Positions 24,597 through 36,059 are shown, counted from the first letter of the stretch. The stretch is DNA of 64,000 nucleotides from Cepaea nemoralis (GCA_014155875.1 JACEFZ010011444.1:82401-146400); one strand, 5' to 3'. Numbers and translations: made by a program. Notes: generated by a model not told the origin, from the letters alone.

Positions 24597-25030
24597 TTTT
24601 CATTCATTCATTCATTATGTGCCATGCCGATAAGAGTGGACGTCATGTTCTGGCAACTCACTCGATCACCAGAGTCGTGGATCAGCTCCGTGTTTCTGTC
24701 TGGACCATGCCCGTGGCCAAGCCATTCAGGTATTTAATTCTTGGTCTACCCCTTGGTCTGTTCCCTTCGATCTTGCCAGTTGTCACCAAGATCTCCAATT
24801 CATTTCTTCTCATAACATGCCCAAAAATTTTTTATTGTCTACATCTAATGTCTCTAATCAGTTTACGATCTACATTTGTTTCTTGAAGATCTTGTTCATT
24901 GGTTTTTCTATCTGTCCATGGTGTTCTTTGCATTTTCCTCAGAAACCACATTTCCACAGCCATCAGCTGTTTTTCAGCTTGACTGCTTATTGTCCACGCC
25001 TCACATCTATAAAAAAGTACAGGTTTTTAG
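24597..25030 (-). pseudogene. RTE-like LINE reverse transcriptase C-terminus and tail
   Basis: On the minus strand CEAWTISSQAEKQLMAVEMW is followed by a LRKMQRTPW segment, FGHVMRRNELE and GRPRIKYLNGLATG, typical of the C-terminal end of RTE-like LINE polymerases. It ends in ATGA repeats (24,597-24,620), a LINE tail. The same family is seen at 34.9 and 37.7 kb. Its upstream part is separated by the ORF1 element to the right; a palm fragment of similar type lies at 27.14-27.33 kb on the same strand. Confidence 0.7.
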
Positions 25031-25107
25031 CATCAGAGTCGCTCGCATGTGCGTGCGCTATCAAGACAAGTCACCTGAACAAGTCAAGAAGCCTGATACG
25101 GGGGAAA

Positions 25108-26547
25108 ATGGCAAGTGCAAGAACACCAAAAAACACGTGGCATCCAAGACCGTCAAGAAGACGAACGTGGAGAGCCTGCCTGCGAGCTGTAACAAAGAAC
25201 TTGAAACTACAGCTACTACTGAAACCACCACGAGGGAGACCGCCGACAGCACACCACAGACAAGATCCAAGACAGCTGAGAAGAAGGAGTAGAAAGACAC
25301 TAGAGTCGGAAACGTCGACTCAAAAACAGTCCGATGGGTTGTCAAGAGGATTCAAGTGGAGATGTCACTCAAAAACAGTCCGATGGGTTGTCAAGAGGAT
25401 TCAAGTGGAGCTGTCACTCAAAAACAGTCCGATGGGTTGTCAAGAGGATTCAAGTGGAGATGTCACTCAAAAACAGTCCGATGGGTTGTCAAGAGGATTC
25501 AAGTGGAGCTGTCACTCAAAAACAGTCCGATGGGTTGTCAAGAGGATTCAAGTGGAGATGTCACTCAAAAACAGTCCGATGGGTTGTCAAGAGGATTCAA
25601 GTGGAGCTGTCAGCAACATTCGAATCTTGAAGGCGGAGCAGATTCTGACTTATTCAAAGACTCCTACGACACTAGCGGTGGTGACGACTGAGGGCAGCGA
25701 GATACCACGCCAGGTATCTATAAACCAGATAATTCAACAGCCTGAAGGATTCATACCACGAATCACCCAATGTTCCAGATGCCAGAGGGCCGGCCACAGC
25801 AGAGCAACATGTCGCAGTAAGACGGAAATCTGCTGCTACTGCGCCGATCACCACGCCTTTAAGGAGTGTCCGCTGGTCAAGCTAGACACGGACTTCCGAG
25901 CACCCAACAACAAAAGAAAGTGCGCCAACTGCTTGGGCAAGCATGGGGCAAGATACCTGGGCTGTCCGTACCTCCATAGACACAGAGACGTATTAAAGCT
26001 CACCACTACAACAAAGACACCACATAAGGAAGCAATGCGGAGGTGCGAGACGGCCACGGGTATATCACAAGCTGTAAGAGATCAACTGCAGAATCAAACA
26101 GACGAGCTGAAGAAGCAAGTCAAGGCACTACAGACGCAAGCACCAACCAGCGACAATGAGAAGCTGCTGGCCGACATCAAAGAGATCCAACACAACATCA
26201 AACAAGAAATGGAGCGCATGGCCGAGATGAAGAAGGAAAACGAAGAAATACTACGCACCATTAAAGCGGAGAGAGAACTGCATAAAGCTGAAATGGAACT
26301 TCTCCAAAACAAACCAACAGAAGCCACACAAGAACCCACAGAGAAACCGCAAGAGGAAAACCAACAAGAGACCGAGCCGGGACGCAAGCTAAAACCGCCA
26401 GCAGCCCAGCCACGACGCCAGAGAAACTCAAGGGGAAACCATTATCCCGCCAGGCCTCTGAAGAAAACCGAGATGAGTACCACGACGACGGCATGGAGGA
26501 CACCCCGATTCCCCCATGTTTTACCGAGGAAGAAATCGCAGAGATGA
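25108..26547 (+). CDS. LINE ORF1 (Gag-like) protein with three zinc knuckles
   Basis: I take the ATG at 25,108; upstream codons in this frame are antisense LINE. The basic N-terminal part is followed by the 49-bp tandem repeat (residues about 72-169). A conserved ORF1 core comes next (TLAVVTTEGSEIPRQVSINQ), then three cysteine knuckles starting near residues 222, 242 and 272 (CSRCQRAGHSRATC, CCYCADHHAFKEC, CANCLGKHGARYLGC). A long glutamate- and lysine-rich coiled coil follows (about residues 310-420). ORF1 proteins bind LINE RNA in the ribonucleoprotein. The final part appears to shift frame near 26,500 into the frame at 26,493-26,756, which reads acidic-basic MEDTPIPPCFTEEEIAEM. The native N-terminus may lie in another frame (25,060-25,292). 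Probably defective. Confidence 0.8.
   Translation: MASARTPKNTWHPRPSRRRTWRACLRAVTKNLKLQLLLKPPRGRPPTAHHRQDPRQLRRRSRKTLESETSTQKQSDGLSRGFKWRCHSKTVRWVVKRIQVELSLKNSPMGCQEDSSGDVTQKQSDGLSRGFKWSCHSKTVRWVVKRIQVEMSLKNSPMGCQEDSSGAVSNIRILKAEQILTYSKTPTTLAVVTTEGSEIPRQVSINQIIQQPEGFIPRITQCSRCQRAGHSRATCRSKTEICCYCADHHAFKECPLVKLDTDFRAPNNKRKCANCLGKHGARYLGCPYLHRHRDVLKLTTTTKTPHKEAMRRCETATGISQAVRDQLQNQTDELKKQVKALQTQAPTSDNEKLLADIKEIQHNIKQEMERMAEMKKENEEILRTIKAERELHKAEMELLQNKPTEATQEPTEKPQEENQQETEPGRKLKPPAAQPRRQRNSRGNHYPARPLKKTEMSTTTTAWRTPRFPHVLPRKKSQR
25321..25614. repeat. 49-bp tandem repeat, six units, inside ORF1
   Basis: Six near-identical 49-bp units differ mainly at one alternating position (GGAGATGTC versus GGAGCTGTC). 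Because 49 is one more than a multiple of three, the ORF reads the unit in three successive frames, all open. Confidence 0.95.
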
Positions 26548-26756
26548 ACAGTGATCATGAACTCAGGTGCATGGAATACAGAAGGCGCATGGAAGAAAAA
26601 GAAAAGAAGCACAAGAAACACAAGGGAAAACCAATGCCCCACCATACCTTTAAAGAATACCCAGACTTAAACACGGATGACGTACACCCATGGGCATACT
26701 ATATAGATGAAGGAACTTCCCAACATGAAGGGGCTAACCACGGAGGAAGAGATTGA
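26493..26756 (+). pseudogene. Probable displaced C-terminus of ORF1
   Basis: A charged frame (EEEIAEMNSDHELRCMEYRR) overlaps the end of the ORF1 frame in another register and continues its acidic/basic character. It is most simply the original ORF1 C-terminus after a frameshift near 26,500. A separate small frame to 26,974 may continue the same decayed tail. Confidence 0.4.
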
Positions 26757-27139
26757 AAGGCAACAAAAACTCAAACTCGAAAGAGAACAAAGGCGCATGG
26801 AAGAAAATGAAAACATCGACAAGCTTCTACTGGCTATACACAAAAAAGGAGGCAAAAAGACCAAATAAAAATTCCTTATACGGACTGCAACCAGAAGAGC
26901 CAGAAACTGCCACTAACAAAAGAAACCACCAGGAGACGGGCACAAAGGACAGCCGCCACCAACCCCCCAGCTGACGTCACAGACACAAACCAACATAACC
27001 AGTCCGAGATAGGACTCACTGGTAAGAGCGCTCGAGACAAGAATCAGGGTAAATGAAGCCACAAAAACCACGGCTCTCAAAAATAACCACCGCTGAGGAA
27101 ACAGGTTAAACGAGACTGAATTTTGATTTTTTTTTTTCG

Positions 27140-27330
27140 AAAATTGGAATTGGAATTGGCATCAGAGTTTAACATTTTCAAATTCTATTCATTTCTTTGT
27201 GTTTCATCTTATCGAATACCTTAGTGTAGTCAATAAAACACAGGGTTCTCTGTAGTTTTCTGTTCATTTCAATCATTCTTTCTGTTAATGTTCTCAAGAT
27301 GTACGTACATGGCGCTGTCTTTACTTTACT
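27140..27330 (-). pseudogene. LINE reverse transcriptase palm-A fragment
   Basis: Minus-strand RMIEMNRKLQRTLCFIDYTK followed by VFDKMKHKEM matches the palm A region (catalytic Asp in FIDYTK) of RTE-like LINEs. It is a short fragment bounded on the left by the T-rich run at the end of the ORF1 element. Confidence 0.6.
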
Positions 27331-28375
27331 TCCACAAATGTATACTACTCCTTTCCAATTTCTGATTTTATTTAATTTCTTACTCTTCTCATCATAATTC
27401 TCATTTGCCTTTTAGTGTGGTTATAATGTGCAATTCTTTCGACCGACACTTCAGATGTGAGTCTTACACTGGGCAGAGACTATACTTCATCGATTTGAGA
27501 AGTCTGAAGCAATTATGGAGGTATGTGACGGCAATAAAACCCATCCTTTTTAAAATGAGCTTAACTCATGTAACAAGTTCAAGCTATTGTCTGTTAGTTT
27601 GTTTTTGTTATTTTCGTACATTCTTGACGTCAGAAACAAGGTGTCTAACTTATCTTGTCTCACACGTTGTATTTCTACATAGCACTTTTATCTCGGTGAT
27701 CTTGTTTGTCCAGATGAAAAGTTCTTTTAATTTGTAATATTTATGTCTGTTCGAGTTTAACAGGTGCCGCCGTTTATTTTTAGTTTATTTACAAAATAAA
27801 AGGCTTACCCTAATTTCCCTGATATTGATTTTAAGTGGAAGAATATCCCCTGTCTGGTAATTCATTCATAGATAGAAGTGGGTTTGTTATTTGCGGTGTC
27901 AATTAAACGAGAAATATAATCAACTTGAAAAGAGGATTGACGAGACCTCTAAACTGGCCATTATCCCGTGTAATTGAGCGACTGAATTCAATATGCAACT
28001 TTGCAATTATCCTCCAGCTAGTGTTGCCGACTTTGTTAGCGTTTTTCCTTAAGGTAAATAAGTACACTGGTTTGCTATACGATTTCCTCAACGTTTTTAA
28101 TGGCTGATATCTTTTCATTCATGTTTCCATTAATGGACAATTGAGATGTTTACCACTTCGTATAAGAGAGCCAGCTAATCAACAAGTAGAACCTTGCAGC
28201 ACTTAATAAATATGGTGTCCGAACTATTGCCTGCTAGTTGCTACGTTCTTTGGACTATCTTCAAGTGATAGCATCAATTACCACTCTGTGTATCTATATA
28301 CAACATATAGGGTACATTATTAGATACAGCTAGCCCCATATGTTTAGAACGTAGAACGATTGACTATCGGTAGAT
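27331..28375. other. No recognisable feature
   Basis: AT-rich DNA without a recognised domain. Frames of 60-110 codons look like chance. Confidence 0.5.
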
Positions 28376-29008
28376 GAAGTGGTCAACATCACGTCTGTCC
28401 ACGTTGTTTCCCAAGATGAAGTGGCCAACATCCCGTCTGTCCACGTTAATACCCAAGATGAAGTGGCCAACATCCCGTCTGTCCACGTTGCTTCCCAAGA
28501 TGAAGTGGCCAACATCACGTCTGTCCACGTTGCTTCCCAAGATGAAGTGGCCAACATCACGTCTGTCCACGTTGCTTCCCAAGATGAAATGACCAACATC
28601 ACGTCTGTCCACGTTGCTTCCCAAGATGAAATGACCAACATCATGTCTGTCTACGTTGTTTCCCAAGATGAAGTGGTCAACATCACGTCTGTCCACGTTG
28701 CTTCCCAAGATGAAGTGGTCAACATCACGTCTGTCCACGTTGCTTCCCAAGATGAAGTGGTCAACATCACGTCTGTCCACGTTGCTTCCCAAGATGAAGT
28801 GGCCAACATCACGTCTGTCCACGTTGCTTCCCAAGATGAAATGACCAACATCACGTCTGTCCACGTTGCTTCCCATGATGAAGTGGCCAACATCACATCT
28901 GTCCACGTTGCTTCCCATGATGAAGTGGCCAACATCACGTCTGTCCACGTTGTTTCCCAAGATGAAGTGGCCAACATCACGTCTGTCCACGTTGTTTCCC
29001 AAGATCAT
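28376..29008. repeat. 42-bp minisatellite, 15 units
   Basis: The unit contains CAACATCACGTCTGTCCACG then TTGCTTCCCAAGATGAAGTGGC, 42 bp and thus 14 codons. Units vary at a few positions (GTGGCC/GTGGTC/ATGACC, GTTGCT/GTTGTT/GTTAAT). The plus strand is open from 28,379 to 29,026 (DEVANITSVHVASQ repeat), and the minus strand is open over a comparable length in two frames, including 28,364-29,104 (GSNVDRRDVGHFIL repeat). I cannot tell whether any of these is translated. Confidence 0.95.
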
Positions 29009-29044
29009 CCCTACTACCCATATTAGGCTGGGTCCACCTGACAG

Positions 29045-29165
29045 CCTTGTCACTGGAAAGAAAAAGTAATCGCCTTGAATGGGATTCGAACTCTGGATCA
29101 CCACGCCTACAGGTACTCGTGGTAACCACTTGTCTAGAGCATCTCCCAGTATAGGGATACTACCC
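29045..29165 (-). mobile_element. tRNA-derived SINE head
   Basis: On the minus strand, ACAAGTGGTTACCACGAG (A-box-like) and GAGTTCGAATCCC (B box) are spaced as in a tRNA gene, followed by an AAAAAGTA-like region in the opposite sense. The cloverleaf is not complete, so I call a SINE. Confidence 0.65.
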
Positions 29166-31114
29166 TAAACCCGTTGATACGTTATTGACTGTTCTCATCC
29201 GAGATGGGTGTCGCTTGTTTTCCCGGGAGGAATGTGGAATCAACAAGCACATCTTCAAACTTATTATCTGTTGGGAGTATTGACTGACTTCTGTCTACAC
29301 TCCCCCCTTCTGTCTTCCCTTCCATATATCTATTTCTTTCACTCTCTCGGTTATTCCCTCAACACATACTCCGACAACAGTTCCTTTCAACGATAAATAA
29401 AAGATTTATTAATAAAAAAACTATGTCTGGAATATGTATGAACTGTGTATATGTAGTTGGTATTGTCTGCTAGTGTGAATGCAAGATAGGACGGTTGACG
29501 TCGTATGTGCCGCAATTCTTCTCGCCTTTTCTGTCGGCCAAAACACAGGACAGCACACACAGAAATGGAGTGATATCACCCTGTATGATCTCCTCCTGCT
29601 TGAGTCTGGACTTAATCCAATTCTTGAAGAAAACAACTGTTCAATGTCTTATCACCAGAAAATAATCCGATTTGGTAAGTCACTGAAGTTCATATATTTC
29701 CCGTTTTGGACGGCATTATAATCCACCTCTGAATACACACCGCCACTATCCAACATTGTCTAGAGTTACTATGAATGTTCTACACCATGTCTATTGTTAA
29801 TAATGTTTAATGTTTCGGTACAGTGCAATTGCATGCAGTGTTAAGTATCCCTGCTTGCCACAGGTTAACGTCTTTTCCTTTTAATGGTTTTAGTTGTATA
29901 TTCGTTTGAGCATACAGTGTTCTGTATTTGACGTTAAGTTATCACTTCTTCATATTAAAACATGTCTGTGTTCTTGTTGTTTCTAAGTAGGTACTTTATT
30001 TGCTCAAGTGCAGTAACCTTCATCTCTTCTCTGATTTCAATAGGAGATTTGAACCTGTGGAGAAGATAGGTAATCTGGTGATATGCGTCTGCCTCATATA
30101 ATTTTCTTATGTGCGAGTCCTTCTCTAGCCATACTGAAAAGCCTCCGAAAAACATACGGACATACGATTTCTGAGTGCACTAAAGTTTACACGACTAGAG
30201 AAACGAATGCAATTTCACACGTTAAGAACAAACACCTATATCCCTATGCTACTATTACACTAAGATATTAATACCTTATATATGCACTTTTCCTCCTGGA
30301 ATCGATATACACTAGCGAATAACACACTAATATCCCATATTCTTTCGACCCTTAGGGACGTGTATTTCTTTCCCCACTCAGGAGGTATATATCATTCAGC
30401 CAAGTTTGGAACACACACTAACTAGAAATCTCTGTTGCTACTATTTATATTGGGTCTCCCGTTCTTCCGTGATTGTTGGATGTCCATGCATCAACAGTCG
30501 CATCTTGACGTATCCTGTACATCACAAGGCGGTGAATTCACGTAGTGATTAGTTGCTCGTTTCATTCGCTGTTACGCTGTTCCCTGAGTTCATCGCTGTT
30601 CGTACTTCAAAGAACTCTATTCTCTGATCACCGTCTCCCGCTGTGTTTGTCCGGTGGCGAAGTTTCCCCCAGCGCGATCGTACCGTTTCCCGTGTCCGGT
30701 CAGATCGTCAAGCAATGACTCGGCGAACACCTGGATCCTATTTTCATCTTTGTCGGTCAATGATCTTTTATTCGTCCTCCTCTCAGAATGAAGTACACGA
30801 TTGTTAACCCTTCTCCTTCCTTGTATTTTAATATGTAAGTTATCAAGGAATCACTAAACTGCAGTTTTTTCCGTGACAATGGGTTGCCTGTCTGACGATA
30901 TTACGCGTGACCGGTGCAGTTATGCTGTGTTGTGGTCGATGGTAAATGTAATCTGCGGTGGTTACTGCAGCTCGGCTGTGAAGGGTTAACGTCTGAATAG
31001 TCCCATAGCAGATACTGTCATTGATGTGTGAGATGTTAGGCCTTCACATATTCTTGGTAATGGAATAAAGAGGTGTGGTGGATAGTTCCCTACCTCATTG
31101 CCTTTCTTTACTGG
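29166..31114. other. No recognisable feature
   Basis: About 1.9 kb of AT-leaning DNA. Small open frames (for example 29,479-29,721 and 29,955-30,155) show no domain I recognise. Confidence 0.5.
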
Positions 31115-31255
31115 ATCATACATTCTGAAATTGTCTCGTACTCCTTTGGCTGACTCGAACCCAGAACCGGACTGATTGGATTCCACCTATACCGGAGATT
31201 TAACTCGACCACTTGTCTGGAGAGGTAAGTACACTGACCACTACGTCTCTGTGAA
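31115..31255 (-). mobile_element. Possible tRNA-derived SINE head
   Basis: The minus strand carries CAAGTGGTCGAG and, further on, GGGTTCGAGTCAGC, resembling A and B boxes. It shares the ACAAGTGGT motif with the SINE at 29,045-29,165 but is more diverged. Confidence 0.4.
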
Positions 31256-31823
31256 GTGTTACGTCTTCATATATACTAGGTCACAGTATAATAAGGCGGG
31301 ATGGCCAGCTCCAAGTCTTTTCCATGTATTTATTTCCTTTGGCAGGGAATCATCCTGTCTCTGCATTTGTGTTTCCTGCGTGAACGGAATTCTTCTTCTT
31401 CTTCTTCTGCGTTCATTCAGAGAGTTTTTTGTTTTTTTTCGGATGTGACTGCGTTGTACCTATTTACAGCAGAGCTGCGTTCTTGCGCCGTTAGACCGAC
31501 ACATCCGACTTCTGCGAGCATTTGTTGACCGGGTTAACCTTCCCGGGGGTTTTGTAGGACGTTTGACTCTCACTGTTGTGGTATTATCCTCCATCCCAGC
31601 TGGCCCATTTAGAACAGCCGAAGACAAAATGGTCAGCCCTCACGGGCATTCCCCGCCATTCAAGGAGGCTTCCGTAATTGCAGAGCCGACACACAGCGCT
31701 CTGGTACTGGGCTTACCCAAGGAATCGTCACGTCCTGCACATGGCTGCATAGCCTCACTTCCGTATACTGGGCCTTCCGTTCACAACAGGCTGTTCCTTC
31801 GAAAGCCATACAAATGAAGTCTG
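31256..31823. other. No recognisable feature
   Basis: Unique-looking DNA with a short TTC run near 31,390. No gene recognised. Confidence 0.45.
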
Positions 31824-32150
31824 CAGATGACATCCACACAGTGAGCTTTCGATTTGGACTTTTCACGTAATGGATTTGCTATACAAGCACTATTCCATTT
31901 CGTGCCACTTTGACACTTTTTCCACCTTTAATGACACGAACATAGTGAGCTTTCGATTTGGACTTTCCAGGTAATGGGTTTGCTAGCCAAGTAATATTCA
32001 ATTTCGTGACAGTGGGACGCTTTTTCCACCTTTGATGACGCCCACACAATGAGCTCTTGATTCGGACTTTCCACGTAATTGATTTGCTAGCCAAGCAATA
32101 TTCCATTTCATGCCTCTGGCACGCATTTGTTACCGATATACTTGTGGTAT
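31824..32150. repeat. Tandem repeat of about 105 bp, three diverged units
   Basis: Three units begin near 31,824, 31,929 and 32,035. They share GTGAGCTTTCGATTTGGACT, then CACGTAATGGATTTGCTA and TTTTTCCACCTTTGATGAC. Divergence is visible, so the array is old. Confidence 0.8.
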
Positions 32151-32186
32151 AAAGTGTGGCAAGTCTAAGTACTTCTTGATGCACCT

Positions 32187-32450
32187 TTAGATGTCAACCT
32201 GAATGTAGTTAAAGTAAGCTGCGGTCAACCTGGGCTCATTGACATCTTCATAGAGCTTGCCCTCAAATGAAGCAGGTGTGGGCCAAAATATCTTTCTCTG
32301 TTCTGCATATATTGGGCACTCCAGCAGCAAATGTTTAGCTGCCATTTTACCAGTTCCAAAATTTACAATTGCTTTGCTAATAGTTGCACTAAATTTGCCT
32401 GGGTATATGTCATATATTTTTGAAGGGAGTGGGAGATCACTGTAGTGCAT
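32187..32450 (-). pseudogene. LINE C-terminal fragment
   Basis: The minus-strand frame reads MAAKHLLLECPIYAEQRKIF followed by WPTPASFEGKLYEDV, the His/Cys-containing post-RNase H end common to several LINE clades. Nothing upstream of it on this strand is recognisable. Confidence 0.5.
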
Positions 32451-34629
32451 GCCCCATTTCTAACAATAGAAGTAGAGCCCCATCCTCTTCTATCTTCAAT
32501 AACCCCAGAATATGAACCTTGAGTTATCTGCAGGCCTCGTTCTATTAAATTATGTCTAAGGAGATATAGATTATGGCCCTGGTGAGAATAATGATTACTA
32601 ACTGGGATTCTGCCCCTTCTCCAAGGATTCTTTAGCTCTGGAGCCCCCTTTTAGTTTATCAAATCTGAGGAAAGTCTGGAGAATTTTCTCAGCCTGATTT
32701 AGATGAAGAAAACATGGATATTGAGCAGTTGATAGATCTAGAGTCTTCTCTCCCCCAGTTTTAGTAAGTCATTATGAGTGGATTTATTTTTAAACAATCA
32801 AACACATAATCAATCACATTAGATTCTGACAACATGATGTACAAAGAAGCTGGAGACTCACAGATAGGTTTGAACTGATAAATTAACAGAAGGTCAATTC
32901 ATGTTAATCATTTATTGACTGGCCTGAGCCTTCTGGCCAGTACACACATCTCTATTGTGATTTACACAAGATATATTAGAAAAGTTGCACATTGGACCAT
33001 TGTCCTGACTATCAATCAACAAGCATCAATATATGATATGTCAACAAGTATGAAACATAGTAAACATTTTGATGTTGCACATGTTAAGTGTGATGATGAT
33101 ACAACAATTAAATATCAGTTTCCTGAAATTGGGTGTGGTGTCTACCAATTAGAAAGGTAACCTGGTGACTGGAAGATTTGGTAAGCCAGGGTCCATTGAC
33201 TGATGGATCCACTTCAGGTCTGCCCGTATAGCTCCTCTGAAGGCCTCCCCATACTTTGCTCACGGCCAAGTCATCTTCCTTCTCACTTGTGGTTCATCTC
33301 TTTCTCTCGGCTTCCCTCTTTCAGGTCTGATTTAGGTGGTTAGTTTGCTGATGTGTTGGGTGGTTGTTGGTATGTAGCCACCAAGATCACTGATGAATAT
33401 TCACATATATATATATATGTACATTCCTACCAATACAATATTCTAAAAGTAGGTCAGAAGAAATTTAAATTCCTGAAGTAGGAACTAGTTCCCCTCCCCC
33501 CCCCCCCCCCCCATTTTTTCTCTAATCTAGTGTTGGGTTAATTTGGGGTGGTCAGAGTTTATCACACTGTGTACGCCTTGTATCAACTGGTTCCTGCTGT
33601 ATGTAAGTTCTCATTTGACCTGGGGTCAGTGAACGTGTACAGTAAGACAGTGACAAGAGTGAGAAGGTGTCAAGAGGCATGTAAATAAATGACATACATT
33701 TATAACATTTCTTCCACTCAATGGTGTTTACAATGTGTATAAATAATTCTCTGTGTTTTCCCAATTAACTTCTTCTTCTTCTTCTTGTGTCTAATAACTC
33801 TCTCCCATTATCTGTTGTTGTTGTGTTGAGTGTTGGGTGGTGTTGTGTGTTGGGTGGTGTGGTGTTGTGTGTTCAAGCCGTGTTGAATTAATGCCGCGAA
33901 GCACAACTTTCTCATGTAATGCAGTTCATGTGTGCCCTTATCTAATTAAAATTTGACAAAAATATAAATATTTATTCCGTCAAACCCTATTGATTCAATA
34001 GATGAAGGAGAAAGGAAAGATTGATTTCTCTTTCAGCTTTCTAGATTGTAAATAGGCATAGATAAGTCTGTTTTAGAACAAGGCACTTGTTCTAGTACAC
34101 GAACTGTCATTTTAGCTGTAGATAGTGATAGCATCTTTAACAGTGTTTCTGACAAAATGCACAAGATTGCTTTCGAATCATCACTTCTCACAGTTGTTTA
34201 GAATAGAATGTAGTAGTATAATGCACTTCTTAAAGTTAATAATTATCTCTAAGAATATCAGAGATTGCAGTTTCATCGAAGAGAGTATTGGAGTGTCAGT
34301 TTGCCCGGGAACGGCTCTGCGTCGTTAGAATCTACAGTCGAGCATTTTTACATTTCAGAGGTTTTAATTAATAATAATACATTTCAATTGACATTACAAA
34401 CACGGGTTACCATTACTTGATACTTGATACATCGGGTTCTTAGTCTAATCTCGGGAATTACAAGCTTACCTCGGATCTAGACACTCCGCAATCCCATGTT
34501 TGAAAATTTGGTCACACCAGCTTTCCACGTCTGTCATCAGGCTGGTTGCAGAAAAAAGTGCGGCTTTACCATATTCTGATGAAATATTAACATATGTAAA
34601 TCCGGCGTTGGCACGAAAGCGGGGTCACA
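32451..34629. other. No recognisable feature; one poly-C run
   Basis: About 2.2 kb without a recognised gene. A run of about 20 C lies at 33,490-33,512, and short TTC and TGTTGTG repeats occur near 33,770 and 33,820. Confidence 0.5.
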
Positions 34630-34859
34630 TGTATATTTCGTCCAATGGTCTTCCGAGCTTTGTCTGATGAAATCTTTCTAAGAATCCACGTCATCTGTCA
34701 CTTATGCAGTTCCAGTTTCGATGTTAAGTTTTAAGTCCCAGTTTCAGTTTGCGGTTGTGAAGTCATTTGTTTCATTATTTCCTCTTCTTGGCTTGCGGTA
34801 TTTGGTAAATGAATAATGGTGGTTAGCGTTATGCCACAGTATACTATATACAAATAATA

Positions 34860-35280
34860 GCCATTTGCAAGAAAGAAAACATACTCAACAACAAAAATAT
34901 GTCAATTTTAAATTAAAGAGTGGTGAAGCTTCTTTCCCCTATACATTTGTATGGATGTGAAACGTGGACAATAAGCAGGCAAGCAGAAAAACATCTAATG
35001 GCAGTGGAAATGTGGCTTAGGGAAATGCAAAGAATACCATGGGCAGAAATAAACAAAACTATAGATGAAGTCCTACAGGAAGCAAATGAAAACTATAGAA
35101 CTTGGTGACAACTGGTAAGTTTGAAGAGAAACGACCAAGAGAAAGTCAGAGAAGTAAATATCTGGATAGCATGGCCACATGCCATGGTCGATTCCAGCAC
35201 ACTGAGCAGATCCATGACTCTGGTGATCGTTTGAGATTGCTAAACATTGCCGCCCACGCCTACCGGCAAAGCACATGATG
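34860..35280 (+). pseudogene. RTE-like LINE C-terminal fragment (copy 1)
   Basis: The frame 34,920-35,108 reads YGCETWTISRQAEKHLMAVE followed by MWLREMQRIPW, the thumb region of an RTE-like LINE polymerase. The following 170 bp, up to an ACAT repeat at 35,282-35,308, is the usual 3' end with its tail. The copy is heavily 5'-truncated. A second copy lies in the duplicated segment. Confidence 0.7.
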
Positions 35281-35667
35281 ATAATACTACATACATACAT
35301 ACATACAAGCACCTCCATTTACCGTAGCATGCTGTGCTGATTCATTTGTGTATAGGCGTACTGAGTATAATCCTGGTCGTGCGCTTTGAGGAAGGCTAAA
35401 GTGTGCTGTTCTCAGTTCTTCACTAATTTGTGGTTTTTACGATGTCTGTACCATATAGCGTTTGCATTTTGTTTGAATAATATTCTGCAGATTGTTTCTT
35501 CTTTCCGAAGTTTCTATTCTCATACTGACGTTAATGGAACAATTTTATCTGGCAATTATTAGATCTGCTTGATTAACCGTTTGCTTGAAACATAAATATG
35601 TTTCTTTTCTGTAATTCCTCTGCCAAATTGTTTAATCGTTCTTTTAATGGACGATAACTGATACAGA

Positions 35668-35673
35668 GATATT
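35668..35673. other. Left target-site duplication GATATT of the Polinton-like element
   Basis: GATATT directly precedes the left terminus AGTAGTAGGG. The identical six bases directly follow the right terminus at 63,625-63,630. A duplicated copy also precedes 38,526 (38,520-38,525). Confidence 0.85.
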
Positions 35674-35704
35674 AGTAGTAGGGTAGGAGGTATTTGATGA
35701 GGAA

Positions 35705-35777
35705 ATGAGGGCCACGGAGCAGGTCTACTGGTCGTATTTTCTTACATGAAAGTTATACCTCCCCATGTGGCCCTCAT
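35705..35777. repeat. Subterminal palindrome ATGAGGGCCAC ... GTGGCCCTCAT
   Basis: Perfect 11-bp arms at 35,705-35,715 and 35,767-35,777, with further pairing (AGGT/ACCT). The same structure is present at about 38,557-38,631 and 63,521-63,593, about 31 bp inside each terminus. It could form a hairpin or bind a dimeric protein. Confidence 0.7.
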
Positions 35778-36059
35778 ATAAAACGGACCTAATTTTCAAA
35801 AACATTGGCGGGTATTTACCTGGGTTACATCAGGTTGTCACTTCCTATTAACTACTTCTGGTTGACCTCCGGTCCATGGATACCCCCTACCCTAGTGCCT
35901 AACACCCGCACGGTCAGGTTCGCGGCGTTTCGCGCCGGTTCACGTGACAACGTCCGGTCAGTATCGCGCCGACTCGAGCCAACTCGCGCCGACGTCCGGT
36001 CCGGATCGCGCCACACCGCGCCGGGCCGCCCCACACCGCCCCGGTCCGTCCCATATCAC

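Larger units (their letters stand above)
25040..27140 (+). mobile_element. LINE 5' region carrying ORF1
   Basis: A plus-strand segment begins in sequence that is antisense LINE to the left and ends near a T-rich run at about 27,128. It encodes a Gag-like ORF1 but no endonuclease or polymerase, so it is a partial copy. It lies between two minus-strand pieces of an RTE-like LINE, into which it was probably inserted. Confidence 0.55.

Noticed and set aside
24817..25107. N-terminal 97 codons of the long ORF1 frame as signal peptide or membrane segment
   Set aside because: This stretch is the antisense of an RTE-like LINE C-terminus; the ORF1 proper starts at or after 25,108.
29045..29165. tRNA gene
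   Set aside because: A and B boxes are tRNA-like, but no complete cloverleaf with acceptor stem could be traced; a SINE head is more likely.
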